From Zanthoxylum bungeanum (Eukaryota > Streptophyta > Magnoliopsida > Sapindales > Rutaceae), in assembly GCA_019454045.1 (NCBI GenBank), contig SKCR01038874.1, positions 55,606 through 119,605 of the forward strand: a stretch of DNA of 64,000 bases. The letters run 5' to 3'. This document shows, in pieces, positions 1 through 12,404 of this stretch. The position numbers and the translations under genes are program-made. How positions within the stretch are numbered: position 1 is the stretch's first letter; every line of letters starts with the position of its first letter. The notes below the pieces were generated by a model that saw only the letters and a program-made list of their open reading frames with translations, was not told the DNA's origin and made no database searches.

Positions 1-591
1 ATCATCCACCAAATCAATTATTAATTGCTCCACTAATTACTCCACCAAATCCATTATTAATTGCTCCATTAATCTCTTATCATGTTTGGTGATGATTTGA
101 TAATTTTAATTATTTATTTATTAATTTATTTTTTGCTTTGAAAATGATTGAAAGTGACTTTAATAATTACACACAACACACTTTTGGATGGTTCATCAAT
201 TTCGGGCATGAAATCTTCAGAATTAGAAATTATTTTGTCTTTCAAAGCTGTAGATCTTTGAGTCTTCTTTAATCTGAAACTTGAATCAGCTCAATCCGAT
301 ATCGGAGTAAACTGTTATGCCCAAATTACGACAGATACACAAAACTAGAATTTCCAAAACTGCACTTCGTTAAAACGCCCTTTCAAGTTTCCAATCTCCA
401 AAATTAATATGTCAAGTCCAATTTTTGCCCTTATTTGACCCACATTTCGTCCTAAATGATTTCATTGTGTCCCAATATTATTTTATCTGCAAAATAAACT
501 AAAACACATCAAAACGTTCATCAAACCCGAGAAACTAAACAAAATATTAAGTAAAAGGGGCGGTAAATATTGATATATTTTCCGCTCATCA
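1..591. repeat. Unidentified repeat fragment (3' end?)
   Basis: This AT-rich non-coding stretch opens with two near-copies of a short unit containing ATTATTAATTGCTCC. It ends with CCGCTCATCA, directly before sequence that matches the middle of the copia A LTR. The first part of that LTR (about 630 bp by comparison with 17586-18217) is missing here. The stretch is therefore either an insertion into the LTR, with the LTR start lying upstream of the window, or a rearrangement junction. No open reading frame or protein domain is visible. A different copy of a similar class of element may begin at 63672, but that link is a guess. Confidence 0.35.
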
Positions 592-1850
592 GGATGCAAA
601 ACTAGTACTCGTAAATGTTGCAGCTATCAGGATAGTATGACTAGGTCATGATTATCCGATTACAGAGATTAGTTGCTAGTGATCCGATATATGCTTCATA
701 TGGGGCAGACACAATTCCAGCCCTAGGCCTAGCATGTGACATCCGATACTGGATCGTATTACGCAATACATTATATACTACGCCTGATACAGATTATATT
801 TTCCTCGTTTAATATTTCTGGAGAATTGGGTAGACACAGTGCTTTGCTAGAAGCCAACCATGTCTTGTAAATCTGTAAGAACGTGGTACCAGGTACACAC
901 ATATTCGGATAGTCCGATGACCAGATTTACTGCCAACATATCCAGGGATCTCTTGGGTCGCTTCCCAAAGATCACTGATGACATTTGACTCGAACAGAAT
1001 TAATCTTGGATTAATTATGAGAGAGAAAATTAATCTGGGATTAATTACAGCGAGAATTTATCTTGGATTAAATTCGTTTAGAAGAGAGAACGCGATTAAT
1101 TTGGAATTAATCGACAAAGTAAATTTAATAGTTAAATTATATTTTACTATTTAATTTATTTAATTGGGCTAAAATAATATATCAGATATATAATTGAAAT
1201 TAGATTTCAATACAAAATTAAAATTGGATTTTAATTCAAGCGAACAAATTAATTTGGATTAATTTGTAAGCGACTTTCATAATAATTTTGCTAGGCATTA
1301 TTATTTAAATTAAATTGGATTTAATTACGTCACAACGGAAAATTCGTTTAATCGGATTAAATGAACCCGGGCCCAAAGTGTGTTGTATAAGCCAACTAAA
1401 TTTGGAATTTAAAGTGGTGGGACCCACTTTACTTATATCAAATATTTGACATTTGATGGAGGTAGTTGGGCTTTAAATTAAATGAATCCATTTACTTTTC
1501 ACCTACCTTGTTTTTGGAAAACAATTTGTTAAACTTTGTTTTGGAAACCAAAAGACAACACAACACAAAACTCTCTCATTCTTTTCTCTCTACATGGCCA
1601 AAACTTCTTATTCTTATTGGAGGAAAATTTTGTTTCATTTTGTTCAAGCTAGCACTTAAAGGGGTCATAGAAAGGTGATAGGGAAACTCACCATTGAGTT
1701 TGGAATTCACTTTAAAGGCTTAGAGCTTCTACATCCATGGAATTTTTGAAATCCTAAAACCGATCAATGTAAGTTATTCTGCAAACTTTCTTGATTAATT
1801 CACACTAGAATCATGTTTAGGATCCTTGGAATGTCTTAGAGACACTAACA
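592..1850 (+). repeat. 5' LTR of copia element A, truncated at its left
   Basis: The sequence matches 18218-19478 (the A 3' LTR) almost throughout and ends in the same ACTAACA. A primer-binding site follows at 1852. The first part of the LTR, from TGTTGG onward, is absent and replaced by the repeat at 1-591. It contains the palindrome array also seen in the 3' LTR (about 998-1410). The 70-residue open frame at 1466-1678 is shared with the 3' LTR copy but has no domain and is best read as LTR sequence. Confidence 0.85.
998..1410 (+). repeat. Palindrome array in copia A 5' LTR
   Basis: This is a run of short inverted repeats, each with arms of about 7-16 bp and a 3-5 base centre, usually containing TGG or CGG. 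It is homologous to the better-preserved array at 18624-19038. Here some arms carry mismatches, for example the last long palindrome ends ATTAAATGAA rather than ATTAAACGAA. Confidence 0.75.
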
Positions 1851-1851
1851 A

Positions 1852-1865
1852 TGGTATCATTAGCC
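1852..1865 (+). other. Primer-binding site of element A
   Basis: TGGTATCATTAGCC starts one base after the LTR terminal CA. It resembles the plant initiator-methionine tRNA primer site TGGTATCAGAGC, the usual one for Ty1/copia elements. Confidence 0.75.
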
Positions 1866-2916
1866 ACCTAAACTTGATTTTAATTTCTAGGGTTTATGGA
1901 CTTTAATTTGGGGATTTTGCTTGGAGTATGTATTTTCCTAAATTGATTGTTTGGTTGTGTTTAGATGATGATGAATTGGATTTGTGCATCTTTGGATTTG
2001 AGAAAAATTGATTAGATTAATTTTCCCCAAAAATCCAACATGGCTGAATTTAACCCTATGAAGAACTCATGGTGATTTTTGAAATTTGACAATTGGATAT
2101 GTTAATTGGCATGAATTTGAATGTTAATTGTTGATTTAATTGGATTAAAATCAAAATTAGATGTTAATTTCATGTTGTTGCCGTGAGTTAAACATGTTGG
2201 ATGAGTTGATTTTGCTTCAATTTGTGTTGGACATGAATTGGATAATTGAGCATGATTAATTGGATTAATTAGTGTTTTGGAAACATTAGATTAATTGATT
2301 AATTGTGTTAATTACACTTTAATTGAAATTAATGTGATATTTGGAATATTATGTTAATATAAATTAGTCTTTAAAATTGGATTGGACTTTGTTATATTTG
2401 GGCTAATGGGCTTGGTTGGGCCAAGTTTGGTTTTGGACAATTGGGTTTGATCCAATTGGGCCTAAAACCATTTCCATAAAGTCCAAATATGACTATTGGG
2501 CCTTTAATAATTTAATTGGGCCTAAATTGATTTTGGTAGAGGGTGATTCCTAATTGGGCCTTGGCATTTTGGGTTTGATCCATAATGGCCAAAGCCCATG
2601 TCTAAAGAATTAATTGAAAGCCCATTGGACTTTAATTAAATAGTATTGGATGCTAATGGGCCTTGAGACCCATTTAGATTGGATTTGGAATCCAAGTCTA
2701 AAAGGCACTATTATAAGTGTAATTATTTAATTTGGAATTAAATATGAATTAGTATTGATACAATTTAAAATTGGATTTAAAATTGTAGTTCGATATAATT
2801 CAAGAATACTTATGTTGAGTATTTATTCTTAAATGAGTTGGACTCGCGCAAATCAAATCGTTGTATGAACATTGGATGGTCATTAATCAAAGATAAATTA
2901 ATTGGATTAGATTGAT
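1866..2916 (+). other. Element A untranslated leader, first part
   Basis: This is non-coding leader between the PBS and the point where element B is inserted. It is rich in AATTGGGCC/TTGGGCCTA-like words around 2400-2700. The B leader (5019-5950) has the same texture. The leader resumes at 12405. Confidence 0.7.
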
Positions 2917-2921
2917 TGAAT
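2917..2921. repeat. Target-site duplication of element B, left
   Basis: TGAAT immediately precedes the B 5' LTR and recurs at 12400-12404 immediately after the 3' LTR. Removing one copy plus B restores the A leader, which then reads like the uninterrupted B leader near 5958. Confidence 0.85.
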
Positions 2922-5003
2922 TGTTAGACAATTATGACCCATAGCGTCACTATTTGTACAGATCATGGTGTTGTTGTACAAATTAACTATGTGACAAAGG
3001 AGATTGCACTCTTATCATTTGTGATTAGATCACCAAGATGTATAAATGATGGAAGGTCCCTATGATTTGTTCCTGGATTGAGATGATATAAGACAATATC
3101 AATCCAACGAAGGATAAATCATTAAATATCCCTAGTCAGAGTATTATCGAGATTGGACATCGATAATGCCTAAAAGACTAGTATTACACTTGTGCGCGTT
3201 GTGAGGGCATAACACATAGTTCTCATATATTTGGGTATATGATACTCATGCAAGTGTAATAGGAGGTGGTGTTTTACCGATGGTACGGGAAACAGCTTCG
3301 CTCTGGATAGACCCCTTCGGAATTTCATTGGTAGTATAACTATGTGTCTATGGAAGTCCGAATTTAGGGTAGGTGTATTTGGTCTTAACCTGAGACTTGC
3401 ACCGCTAATACTTGCGACAATCAATATGCTTTGGTTTTGATCGTCCAGGGCTTTACCAGTTCTGTGTATGCCTCTTCTTGGTATATTGAGAATCGTAGTG
3501 TATTGGGTGTGATGTCGAGATGGAAGTATCACTTCAGTTATAGTGGAGATGATGATCACGTATGATACGGAATTTGTTCTCTTATATGCTGCAGCTATCG
3601 GGATATTATGACTAGATCATGTATATCAAATTATAGAGACTAGTTACTAGAGATCCGATATGTGCTTCGTATGGGGCAGACACAATTCCAGCCCCAGGCC
3701 TAGCACGTGACCATCTGATACTGGATCGACATACACAATACTACGTATACTACGCCTGATATAGATCGTTTATTCCTGTAAGCATGTTTCTGGAGAATTG
3801 GGTAGGCATGGCGCTTTGCTAGAAGCCAACCTTGTCTTGTAAATCGGTACAAACGTAGTACAAGGTACTTACGTGTTCGGATAGTCCGACGACCGTATTT
3901 ACTGCCAACATATCTGGGGATCTCATGGGTCGCTTCCCGAAGATTCACCGATGATGTATGACTCGCACTTTATTAATCTGAGATTAATTAGATGAGAGAG
4001 AAAATTAATCTGGGATTAATTACGGAGATATTTTATCTGGGATAAAATATTAATTAAAGAGAGAGAATGATTAATTTGGAATTAATCGATAAATTAATAT
4101 ATTCGATATATTAAACGAAATTGGATTTCGACGCGGAATTAAAATCGGATTTTAATTCGGTCGAATGAATTAATTTAGAATTAATTCGTTAGCGACGTGA
4201 ATAGTAATTATGCTATGCATGATTATTTAATTAAATTAGATTTAATTACGACGCACGGAAAATTCGTTAATTTGGAATTAACGAACCCGAGCCCGGGAGT
4301 GTTTTCGAGCGCATTCGCATTTCGAATTCGAGTGCGGCACGCAAATCACATCAAGCGTAAAATTGCTAGTCGCATCTAGCGTCACATCGCACATCATTCA
4401 AATGATGGATGTCTTGTCACTTTGACTGATTGACAACCAGTCACTATTCATGAGTGATGTGACTTGATGGAAGTGGTTGGAAAGCATCTTTTGCTTTTTG
4501 GCTCCAAAATTTTGGTTGACCTTTTTGAAAGGCAAATACCAAATTTTGGCATATGATATTATTAGGTTTTGGAAACCTAATACAAGTGATATATCTCTCT
4601 CTCTCTTCTCTTTGAACTTTCAGCAAAGAGCCTAGTTTATTCTCTCTCATTTTTTCTTCACTAAAACCGTGAATAACAAGAATGAAGATGGAAGATTTGT
4701 GGCAAATCTTGCCATTGCTAGCACACAAAGAGGCATACAAGGTGATAAGGAAACCATTTCGTGAGCTTGGAATCCATTTTGGAAGCTTGGAGCTTAAAGA
4801 CTTCAATGGAGGACCATGACGATTTTGAGGAGCAAAATAGTGAGTTTGCCGTGAGCCTTGGAGCTTCTCAAAGGGCATAAAAGGTTTTGTTCTTCGTAGC
4901 ATCCAATCCGTTCATTGTGAGTATGATTCCACCATTCTCCTTTGCATATTCACACGTGTTTTATGCTTATAAATGATCCTTGGGAGTTAATAGAAACCCA
5001 ACA
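2922..5003 (+). repeat. 5' LTR of copia B
   Basis: It starts TGTTAGACAATTATGACCC and ends AACCCAACA, with a PBS one base downstream. About 2.08 kb. It matches 10350-12399 along its length. The open frames inside it (for example 3170-3559, 3700-3948 and 4444-4902, all on the minus strand) recur in the other LTR with shifted ends and show no protein family, so I treat them as non-coding. Confidence 0.85.
3972..4285 (+). repeat. Palindrome array in copia B 5' LTR
   Basis: Successive inverted repeats include AATTAATC..GATTAATT, ATTTTATC..GATAAAAT, GATTAAT..ATTAATC, GAATTAAAA..TTTTAATTC, GAATTAAT..ATTAATTC and TTCGTTAAT..ATTAACGAA. Centres are mostly TGG, TTGGA or TCGGA. The final arm pair is one base shorter than in A on both sides, so complementarity is kept. 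Confidence 0.8.
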
Positions 5004-5004
5004 A

Positions 5005-5018
5005 TGGTATCTTGAGCC
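5005..5018 (+). other. Primer-binding site of element B
   Basis: TGGTATCTTGAGCC lies one base after the LTR end, a diverged initiator-Met tRNA type site in the same position as in element A. Confidence 0.75.
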
Positions 5019-7160
5019 ATTTGAGCATGAAACATGATTATGGTAAAATTTGGGTAAAATGATTTGAGCATGTTTTGATGAAATTGATTGTTGACATATG
5101 CTTGGATGATGATAACATGGTGTTATGCATGATGAATTTGATGAATATTGAGTTGGATCAATTTTTCCCTAATGACTTAGCTTGGCCGAATGCCATCCTT
5201 GCCCTAATGTCTTGGAATTTTTTGATTTTGATCATTGGATGAGTTGAAATAATATTGGGAAAGTTGATTTAATGTTTAATTGGATTTAATTGGATTGAAT
5301 TAAAATTGGACATAAAATTAACCCCATTGCCGAGACTTGAAGAGCATGAAATGGGTTTGATTTTTGATAAATTGTGTTGGACATGTTTTGTTGTTAATGA
5401 GCATGATTAATTAGGCTATTGATGTTTTAGAAATGTTAATTGGGCAATTAATTATGTAATACACTTTGTGTAATTAAATTGTGAAATTGAAATTTTGTAT
5501 TTTAATTATTTGGGCTTGAATGTTGATTGGGCTTGAATGTTGTTATTGGGCTTATTGGGCTTGGTTGTACCAAGATGGGTTTAGGCTAAATTGGTTGGAT
5601 CCAATTGGGCCCAAAACCGCTTCCATAAAGCCCAAATGCGACTAATGGGCCTTAAGAAATTAATTAAAAGCCCATTGGACTTTAATTAAATTAACGTTGG
5701 ACGTTAATCGGGCTTTGAGACCCGTAACGATTAAATTTGGAATTTAAGTCGTAAAAGTTCATTAATAAAGTGTAGTATTAATTTGAAATTAAATAGCGAA
5801 TTAATATTAAATACAAATTGAATTGGATTTATTATGTAGTTTAATTTAATTCGAGAATTCGTACTTTGAGTACTTATTCGCAAAACGAGTTTGACTCGCG
5901 CAAAATCAAATCGTTGTTTGAACATTGGATGGTCATTAATATTCAGATTAATTAATTGGATTAGATTGATTGATAACATGCTTGTGTGAATACATGATTG
6001 CGATGTATGAATAATGTATATCAGATGGATATTAGATGGGTGAGGCAATTTTAGAAATTGTTGTAATAAATTTGGAATTTATTAATTGGACCTGCGTGTC
6101 CAGCCTTATTACCTCTTACTCTTTGTATTCTCTTCTCACCTATTCCCCTCAATGTAAATAGGTTTCTTTAGAAGTGTAGTGTAACAGGTAGAAGCAAATA
6201 CTTGTGCTAGCGGGAGAGAGGAAAAGAGAGAGAAATTGATCTAGGATCAATGTTTAAGTATCCATCCGATATTATTATTATTTATTTATACGCGCTTTAT
6301 TATGTGTTTAGAATGCATGTTAAGGGTGTATGATGATGAGACCTTAACAAAGATAATAAATGGTTGCCAATTTGCACGCGAAAAACCCTCACAAAATATT
6401 AAGCGTTTTTCCTTCCATTGAGTGTTCTTACTCAAGATCTAAGACTGGCATTGGCTTGTTGGCCAAAGTCAAGGCCTTTGTCCGTCGAGGATGTGTTGGA
6501 TCATGAAGGCTTTGTTCCATATTGGTGTCTTGTCCAAGTTGTGGTTTGTTAGCCAAAGTCAAGACCACTTCTTGTCCATCGATATGATTACGAAGCTTTC
6601 CATGGTCAATGGGTTCCGCTTAACTGGGATCACTAAGTTTGTTGTGCCAAAGCCAAGGCTTAGTTGATTCAGAGGAAAAAGGTTAGGCAATATATTGGAT
6701 ATATTGGCATATATAAGATATATGTTTCGGACTTGGATGTCCCCCTACTGGATCTAGGAATTGGATGGATCCAATTGATCTTAGAGATCTACCTAGTTAA
6801 TATCATACAATTTGTTGGCCAAAGTCAGCAAGATCTGTGTGTATACAGGGATCCTAGCCCACTAGGAAACACGGTTTCCCGAGTACTCGACAGAGGGTTA
6901 GAGGCTCGCCGAAAAATAGTGGGAGGCAAGAATTGAATTTGCAATATTCGTTTAATTACTTGCCATACGCGCTCAAACAAATATCATTCGTCAAATAAAT
7001 TAAATGTTAGTTGACTAATATTTAAATCGTTGTTTTAATTAACAGTAGGACTGTATTCAAACTAATTAATTATAGTTGATTAAATAGTTGGACTATAATA
7101 ATCATTATAATAAATAGTACCACATCGTTGATTAAATAGTTGGACTATTAGAATCAAGAT
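5019..7160 (+). other. Element B untranslated leader
   Basis: This long non-coding leader parallels 1866-2916 plus 12405-13560 of element A. It contains repeated GTTGGCCAAAGTCAAGG-type motifs (about 6457, 6552, 6638 and 6810). Just before the gag position it has small palindromes around GTTGGAC (7008-7160). The 90-residue open frame at 6664-6936 lies in this leader and shows no domain. Confidence 0.65.
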
Positions 7161-7790
7161 AAAATTTGAAAGATTGACATTTAAAACATAATCCTAGGGA
7201 AAATGTATTTAAATGGTTTAATTTTCAAATTGGGAATAAATTTCAGGATAGTCTTGGAAATAATAATAAGTTACTTTATTTGATAAAATAACATATTATG
7301 CCTAAGCCCGGAGTTAAGCAAATAGTAGAGCATGATCTTTGGAAGATTCATGTAATGATAACTTATGTGCTTAATCCATTAAGCTTGTCGCAGTAGACTC
7401 CTTAATTTCTTAATCAGAACTAAGGATTAGATCCTTAAAGTATGATAATGAAATTGAAGGATCTTCAAAGATCTATTTTTATATCTTAGAAGTACAAATT
7501 GCAATACTAAACTCTTGGAGAGTTAATGGCTATTCTCAAGGAGACAAAAGTCAAAGTTTGCAATAAGGCAAGTAGCGCAAGGCGCACCTTACTTCGATAT
7601 TTTAGAAGGCCTAGGCTAGGCCAAAGGCTTCTGGAGTGTGGAAAAGGGCAAAGGCAAAATCATTATAATCTTCTAGGAAGATAAAAGGACATATCTCAAA
7701 ATGTCTGCCTAATTGTGCCAAACAGGATCACGGAAACGTGACTGCCGTATGGACAAGATAGACATGGAGGAATTGAAGACGGTGCAAGGC
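7161..7790 (+). pseudogene. Decayed copia gag of element B
   Basis: This aligns with the gag of element A at 13561-14400. The A start context AATCAAGATGACT is AATCAAGATAAAA here, so the start codon is lost. The zinc-knuckle region survives as a remnant near 7708-7755 (TGCC..TGTGCC..CACGG..CGTGACTGC). Many indels interrupt the frame. Gag would form the retrotransposon's virus-like particle, but no product is expected. Confidence 0.65.
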
Positions 7791-10200
7791 TCCGACTTCA
7801 AATATGTTTTTGTCATAATATGTTCAATACTAGTATTAAAATTGGATTTTAAATACATAGTGTGATACATAAATATGCATTGATGTTAGAATCTGCTATG
7901 AGCAGGATACTGACTCCAGTTGAGATTAATCTGCGAATCAGAAACGGGACTAAAGTCACTGTTTTAACCGCAGAAACCTAAATTTAGGAACTACCTTCAG
8001 GTATGTACCTAAATTTGGAAACTGTTATAATGTAACTAGTTTGACTATAAACATTATCTCTATATCAATGTTTAACCCGCTGCGGGTGAACCTTTATATT
8101 CTAGAACACTAAAGTGTTTTATTATATAAAGATGATATTGAGATAAACACATTAGATGTGAATAACATCATTTATATTTTGAATATAAATAAATCTCAAA
8201 CGTATAACGTGACAAACAAATAGCTCAAACTGATTTGATCAGAAGAAACATATTGTGGCATTGTTGTCTGGGACACAATTAAACAAAACTCGTATATCCA
8301 TATTTTTGAAGAGTGGGTACTCGGACTGATTTGATTCCATTCAAATAAAGTCTATGAATCTAGTTTATTGGGCAAAGTGCCTATACCACTATTTACTTGG
8401 TAAAAGTACAAATGCCACCGATCTGTTAGCCCTAGTTCATAGTGAAGCAAGTGGGCCCATGTCTAGCAAGGCTAGAGGTGGATATGAATATTTCGTGACC
8501 TTTACGGATGTGGCATCGCGTTATGGTTATGTGTTTCTTTTGAAACACAAATCAGAAATTTTAAAGTTTCGACACGAAATAGACAAACAGATCGGCTAAA
8601 ATATTAAACCGTCACGGTAAGACCGTAATGGAAAATACTTAAGCAATAAGTTTCTCATATACTTGAAAGAGTATAGTATTCTTTCAATGAGGACTCCTCC
8701 CGAACACGTCAATCTGACGGTGTGTCCGAACTGAGTAACCGAATTCTGTTGGACATGATAAGGTTAATCATGAGTCGCTCTGAGCTACCATTTCCTTCAA
8801 CGAATAAGTATAAACAGTGCAAAACTTATTTAGAATAAGGTTCCATAAAAATCTGTTAAACAGATTTCATATGAGATATGAACGGGAAAGAAACCGGGTT
8901 TCTCATTCCTGAAAATTTGGGAATGCTAGGCATATGTTTGGATGATACCAAACTAAAACCCAAATTGGATAAGTGACAATTGTAGGTTATCCTAGAGATA
9001 CCAAAATATAGTACTTATACATCTCAAAATAGAACAATTTAATTGTTGCTCACCATGCGGTTTTCCTAGAGGAATACCGATATGCAGTGGTAAGTGGGAG
9101 GAAAGTAAAACTCGATGAAAATCGAGTAATACTGTTCCAGGCACCGAATCCTAATAGAACACAAATAGTTCATCAAGGATGAAACTATACCAATAATCTT
9201 CGAATACACAAGAACCACGTAAGTCGGAGAGAGTCAGAAAACGACCTGGGGTATGGGTTTCTGATCTCACCTTATAAAGATGTCAATCTTATTGAGGATA
9301 CCAACTGACTACGTATGAGGAAGTGATACAAGTATCGACTCCCTATTATGGCAAAGTGCCATGAGTCCGAAATGGATTCCATGTAAACAACCAAGTTTGG
9401 ATACTAGTTGTTGTACCACAAGGCATTGTGCCTAATGGTACTATATAAGTCTTCAAGGAAGACGTACATGGAACGCAACATACCAACGTATAAATCTAGG
9501 CTTTTAGCGGAAAAGGTATTGTTATCAACATTGTGTTGATTACGACGAAACCTTTTACTTGTTGCCACGGTAAATCCATTTGGATAATGATTGCTAAAGC
9601 TGCATGTTTCATTTATGAAATATGACAGCCGAGCAGGAAAATCACTTTCCTGAAAAGGAAACCTTTTGGAGGATGTTTACAACATCCTGACGGTTTTGTC
9701 GTACCAAAACTAGCAAACAAGGTTTGCAGGTTATTCGATCCATGTTTGGATTGAAGCAAGCATTGAGTTCTTGGAATTATCGTTTTGATGTAATCATAAT
9801 GATTTATGATTTAATTCAAAATGAAATGATTCTTGTGCATATAAAGGGGTTAGTGGGAGCGCACTGACAGTGGATGTCCTATAAATAATGATGACATGTC
9901 ATTTCTTGGAAATGATATTCCCATAAAACAATCGGTGAAAGCTTGGCTTTCATGAAAATTCTCCGTAGAATTCTTGGGAGAAACAACCTTTATTCTAGGA
10001 ATAAAGATCTATTGTGATAGATTTAAAGTTGTTAAAACTCTCCGAGAAATCCGTACATTGAAAAATGTACGTAATCTGGTGTCTCATACGCTTTGAGCAT
10101 ATGGATTCACAAATAGGACAATCCCAGTAATGGTCACTGGATTGATATTAAGAACATCCGTTAGTTTCTTAAGATTGTCCTATTACTGGCCATTAATGGC
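7791..10200 (+). pseudogene. Decayed copia pol of element B (PR-INT-RT)
   Basis: Protease, integrase and reverse transcriptase remnants follow in copia order. The best-preserved piece is integrase core at 8354-8599, with GGYEYFVTFTDVASRYGYVF and a truncated HEIDKQIG. The integrase C-terminal part with KPGFS is near 8890-8960. RT remnants around 9620-9900 include the FLNG-like and FGLKQA-like stretches, all frame-broken. The RNase H segment present in A (17090-17515) is missing. The sequence jumps from the region equivalent to RPGVSYALS, around 10075-10105, to the polypurine tract. Confidence 0.75.
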
Positions 10201-10212
10201 CAAGTGGGAGAT

Positions 10213-10349
10213 TGTTGGACAATTATGACCCATAGCGTCACTATTTGTACAGATCATGGTGTTGTTGTACAAATTAACTATGTAACAAAGGAGATTGCAC
10301 TCTTATCATTTCTTAAGATATCAATCCCAGTAATGGCCAAGTGGGAGAT
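10213..10349 (+). repeat. 137-bp partial tandem duplication at B 3' LTR start
   Basis: The first ~100 bp of the LTR (TGTTGGACAATTATGACCC...) occur once from 10213. A short linker and a second polypurine tract (AAGTGGGAGAT, 10339-10349) follow, then the full LTR begins at 10350. The PPT-plus-LTR-start is therefore duplicated head to tail. Confidence 0.85.
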
Positions 10350-12399
10350 TGTTGGACAATTATGACCCATAGCGTCACTATTTGTACAGATCATGGTGTT
10401 GTTGTACAAATTAACTATGTAACAAAGGAGATTGCACTCTTATCATTTGTGATTAGATCACCAAGATGTATAAATGATAGAATGTCCCTATGATTTGTTC
10501 CTGGATTGAGATGATATGAGACAGTATCAATCCAACGAAGGATAAATCATTAAATATCCATAGTCATAGTATTATCGAGATTGGACATCGATAATGCCTA
10601 AAAGACTAGTATTATACTTGTGCGCGTTGTGAGGGCATAACAGCATAGTTCTCATATATTTGGGTATAGGATACTCATGCAAGTGTAATAGGAGGTTGGT
10701 GTTTTTACCGATGGTACGGGAAATAGCTTCGCTCTGGATGGACCCCTTCAGAATTCTATTGGTAGTATAACTATGTGTCTATGGAAGTCCGAATTCAGGG
10801 TAGGTGTATTTGGACTTAACCTGAGACTTGCACCGCTAATACTTGCGACAATCAATATGCTTTGGTTTTGGTTGTCCAGGGCTTTAACCGGTTTTGTGTA
10901 CGCCTCTTCTGGGTATATTGAGAATCGTAGTGTATTGGGTGTGATGTCGAGATGGAAGTATCACTTCAGTTATAGTGGAGATATGATCACGTAGGATACA
11001 AAACTTGTTCTCTTATATGCTACACTTATCGGGATATTATGACTAGATCATGTATATCCGATTACAGAGACTAGTTACTAGAGATCCGATATGTGCTTCG
11101 TACGGGGCAGACACAATCCCCAGCCCCAGGCCTAGCACGTGACCATCTGATACTGGATCGACATACACAATACTACGTATACTACGCCTGATATAGATCG
11201 CTTATTCCTGTAAGCATGTTTCTGGAGAATTGGGTAGGCATGACGCTTTGCTAGAAGCCAACCTTGTATTGTAAATCTGTACAAACATAGTACTAGGTAC
11301 TTACGTGTTCGGATAGTCCGACGACCGTATTTACTGCCATATATCCGGGGACTGATGATGTATGACTCGCACTTCATTAATCCGGGATTAATTAGATGAG
11401 AGAGAAAATTAATCTGGGATTAATTACAGAGATATTTTATCTGGGATAAAATATTAATTAAAGAGAGAGAATGATTAATTTGGAATTAATCGATAAATTA
11501 ATATATTCGATATATTAAACGAAATTGGATTTCGATGCAAAATTAAATCAGATTTTAATTCGGGTGAATGAAAATTTAGAATTAATTCGTTAGCGACGTG
11601 AATAGTAATTATGCTAGGCATGATTATTTAATTAAATTAGATTTAATTACGATGCAACGGAAAATTCGTTAATTTGGAAACGAACCCGAGCCGGGAGTGT
11701 TTTCGAGCGCATTCGTATTTCAAATTCGAGTGCGGCACGCAAATCACATCAAGCCTCATCGCTAGTCGCATCTAACGTCACATCGCACATCATTCAAGTG
11801 ATGAATGTCTTGTCACTTTGAGTGATTGACAACCAGTCACTATTCATGAGTGATGTGACTTGATAGAAGTGGTTGAAAGAATCTTTTGCTTTTTGGCACC
11901 AAAATTTTGGTTGACCTTTTTGAAAGGCAAATACCAAATTTTGGCATATGATATTATTAAGTTTTGGAAACCTAATACAAGTGATATCTCTTTCTCTCTC
12001 TTCTTTTTGAACTTTCGGCCAAGAACCTTGTTTATTCTCTCTCATTTTTTCTTCACTAAAACCGTGAATAACAAGAATGAAGATGGAAGACTTGTGGCAA
12101 ATCTTGCCATTTCTAGCACACAAAGAGGCATACAATGTGATAGGGAAACCATTTCGTGAGCTTGGAATCCATTTTGGAAGCTTGGAGCTTGAAGACTTCA
12201 ATGGAGGACCATGACCAATTTTGAGGAGCAAAACAGTGAGTTTGTCGTGAGCCTTGGAGCTTCTCAAAGGGCATAAAAGGTTTTGTTCTTCGTAGCATCC
12301 AATCCGTTCATTGTGAATATGATTCCACCATTCTCCTTTGTGTATTCACATGTGTTTTATGCTTATAAATGATCATTGGGACTTAATAGAAACCCAACA
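10350..12399 (+). repeat. 3' LTR of copia B
   Basis: It starts TGTTGGACAATTATGACCC right after AAGTGGGAGAT and ends AACCCAACA, followed by the TGAAT duplication. It matches 2922-5003. The palindrome array (about 11375-11690) is more damaged than in the 5' LTR, for example the last palindrome has lost three bases of its right arm. Confidence 0.85.
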
Positions 12400-12404
12400 T
12401 GAAT
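12400..12404. repeat. Target-site duplication of element B, right
   Basis: TGAAT directly follows the B 3' LTR and matches 2917-2921. Confidence 0.85.

Larger units (their letters stand above)
2922..12399 (+). mobile_element. Ty1/copia retrotransposon B nested in element A
   Basis: Two LTRs (2922-5003 and 10350-12399) bound a leader, a decayed gag-pol and a polypurine tract. A 5-bp TGAAT duplication flanks it. It is a close relative of its host element A, with the same leader motifs and the same kind of LTR palindrome array, but its LTRs end CCCAACA rather than ACTAACA. The gag start codon is lost and pol has many stops and frameshifts. The RNase H region is almost wholly deleted between about 10140 and 10200. 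It is non-autonomous now. Confidence 0.85.

Noticed and set aside
2400..2720. Repeated TTGGGCC words as a regulatory array (TGGGCC sites)
   Set aside because: They occur throughout both copia leaders at irregular spacing and seem to be compositional; I could not separate signal from texture by eye.
3170..4902. Minus-strand open frames of 82-152 residues
   Set aside because: They recur in every LTR of the copia group with shifted starts and stops and no domain; they are LTR sequence.
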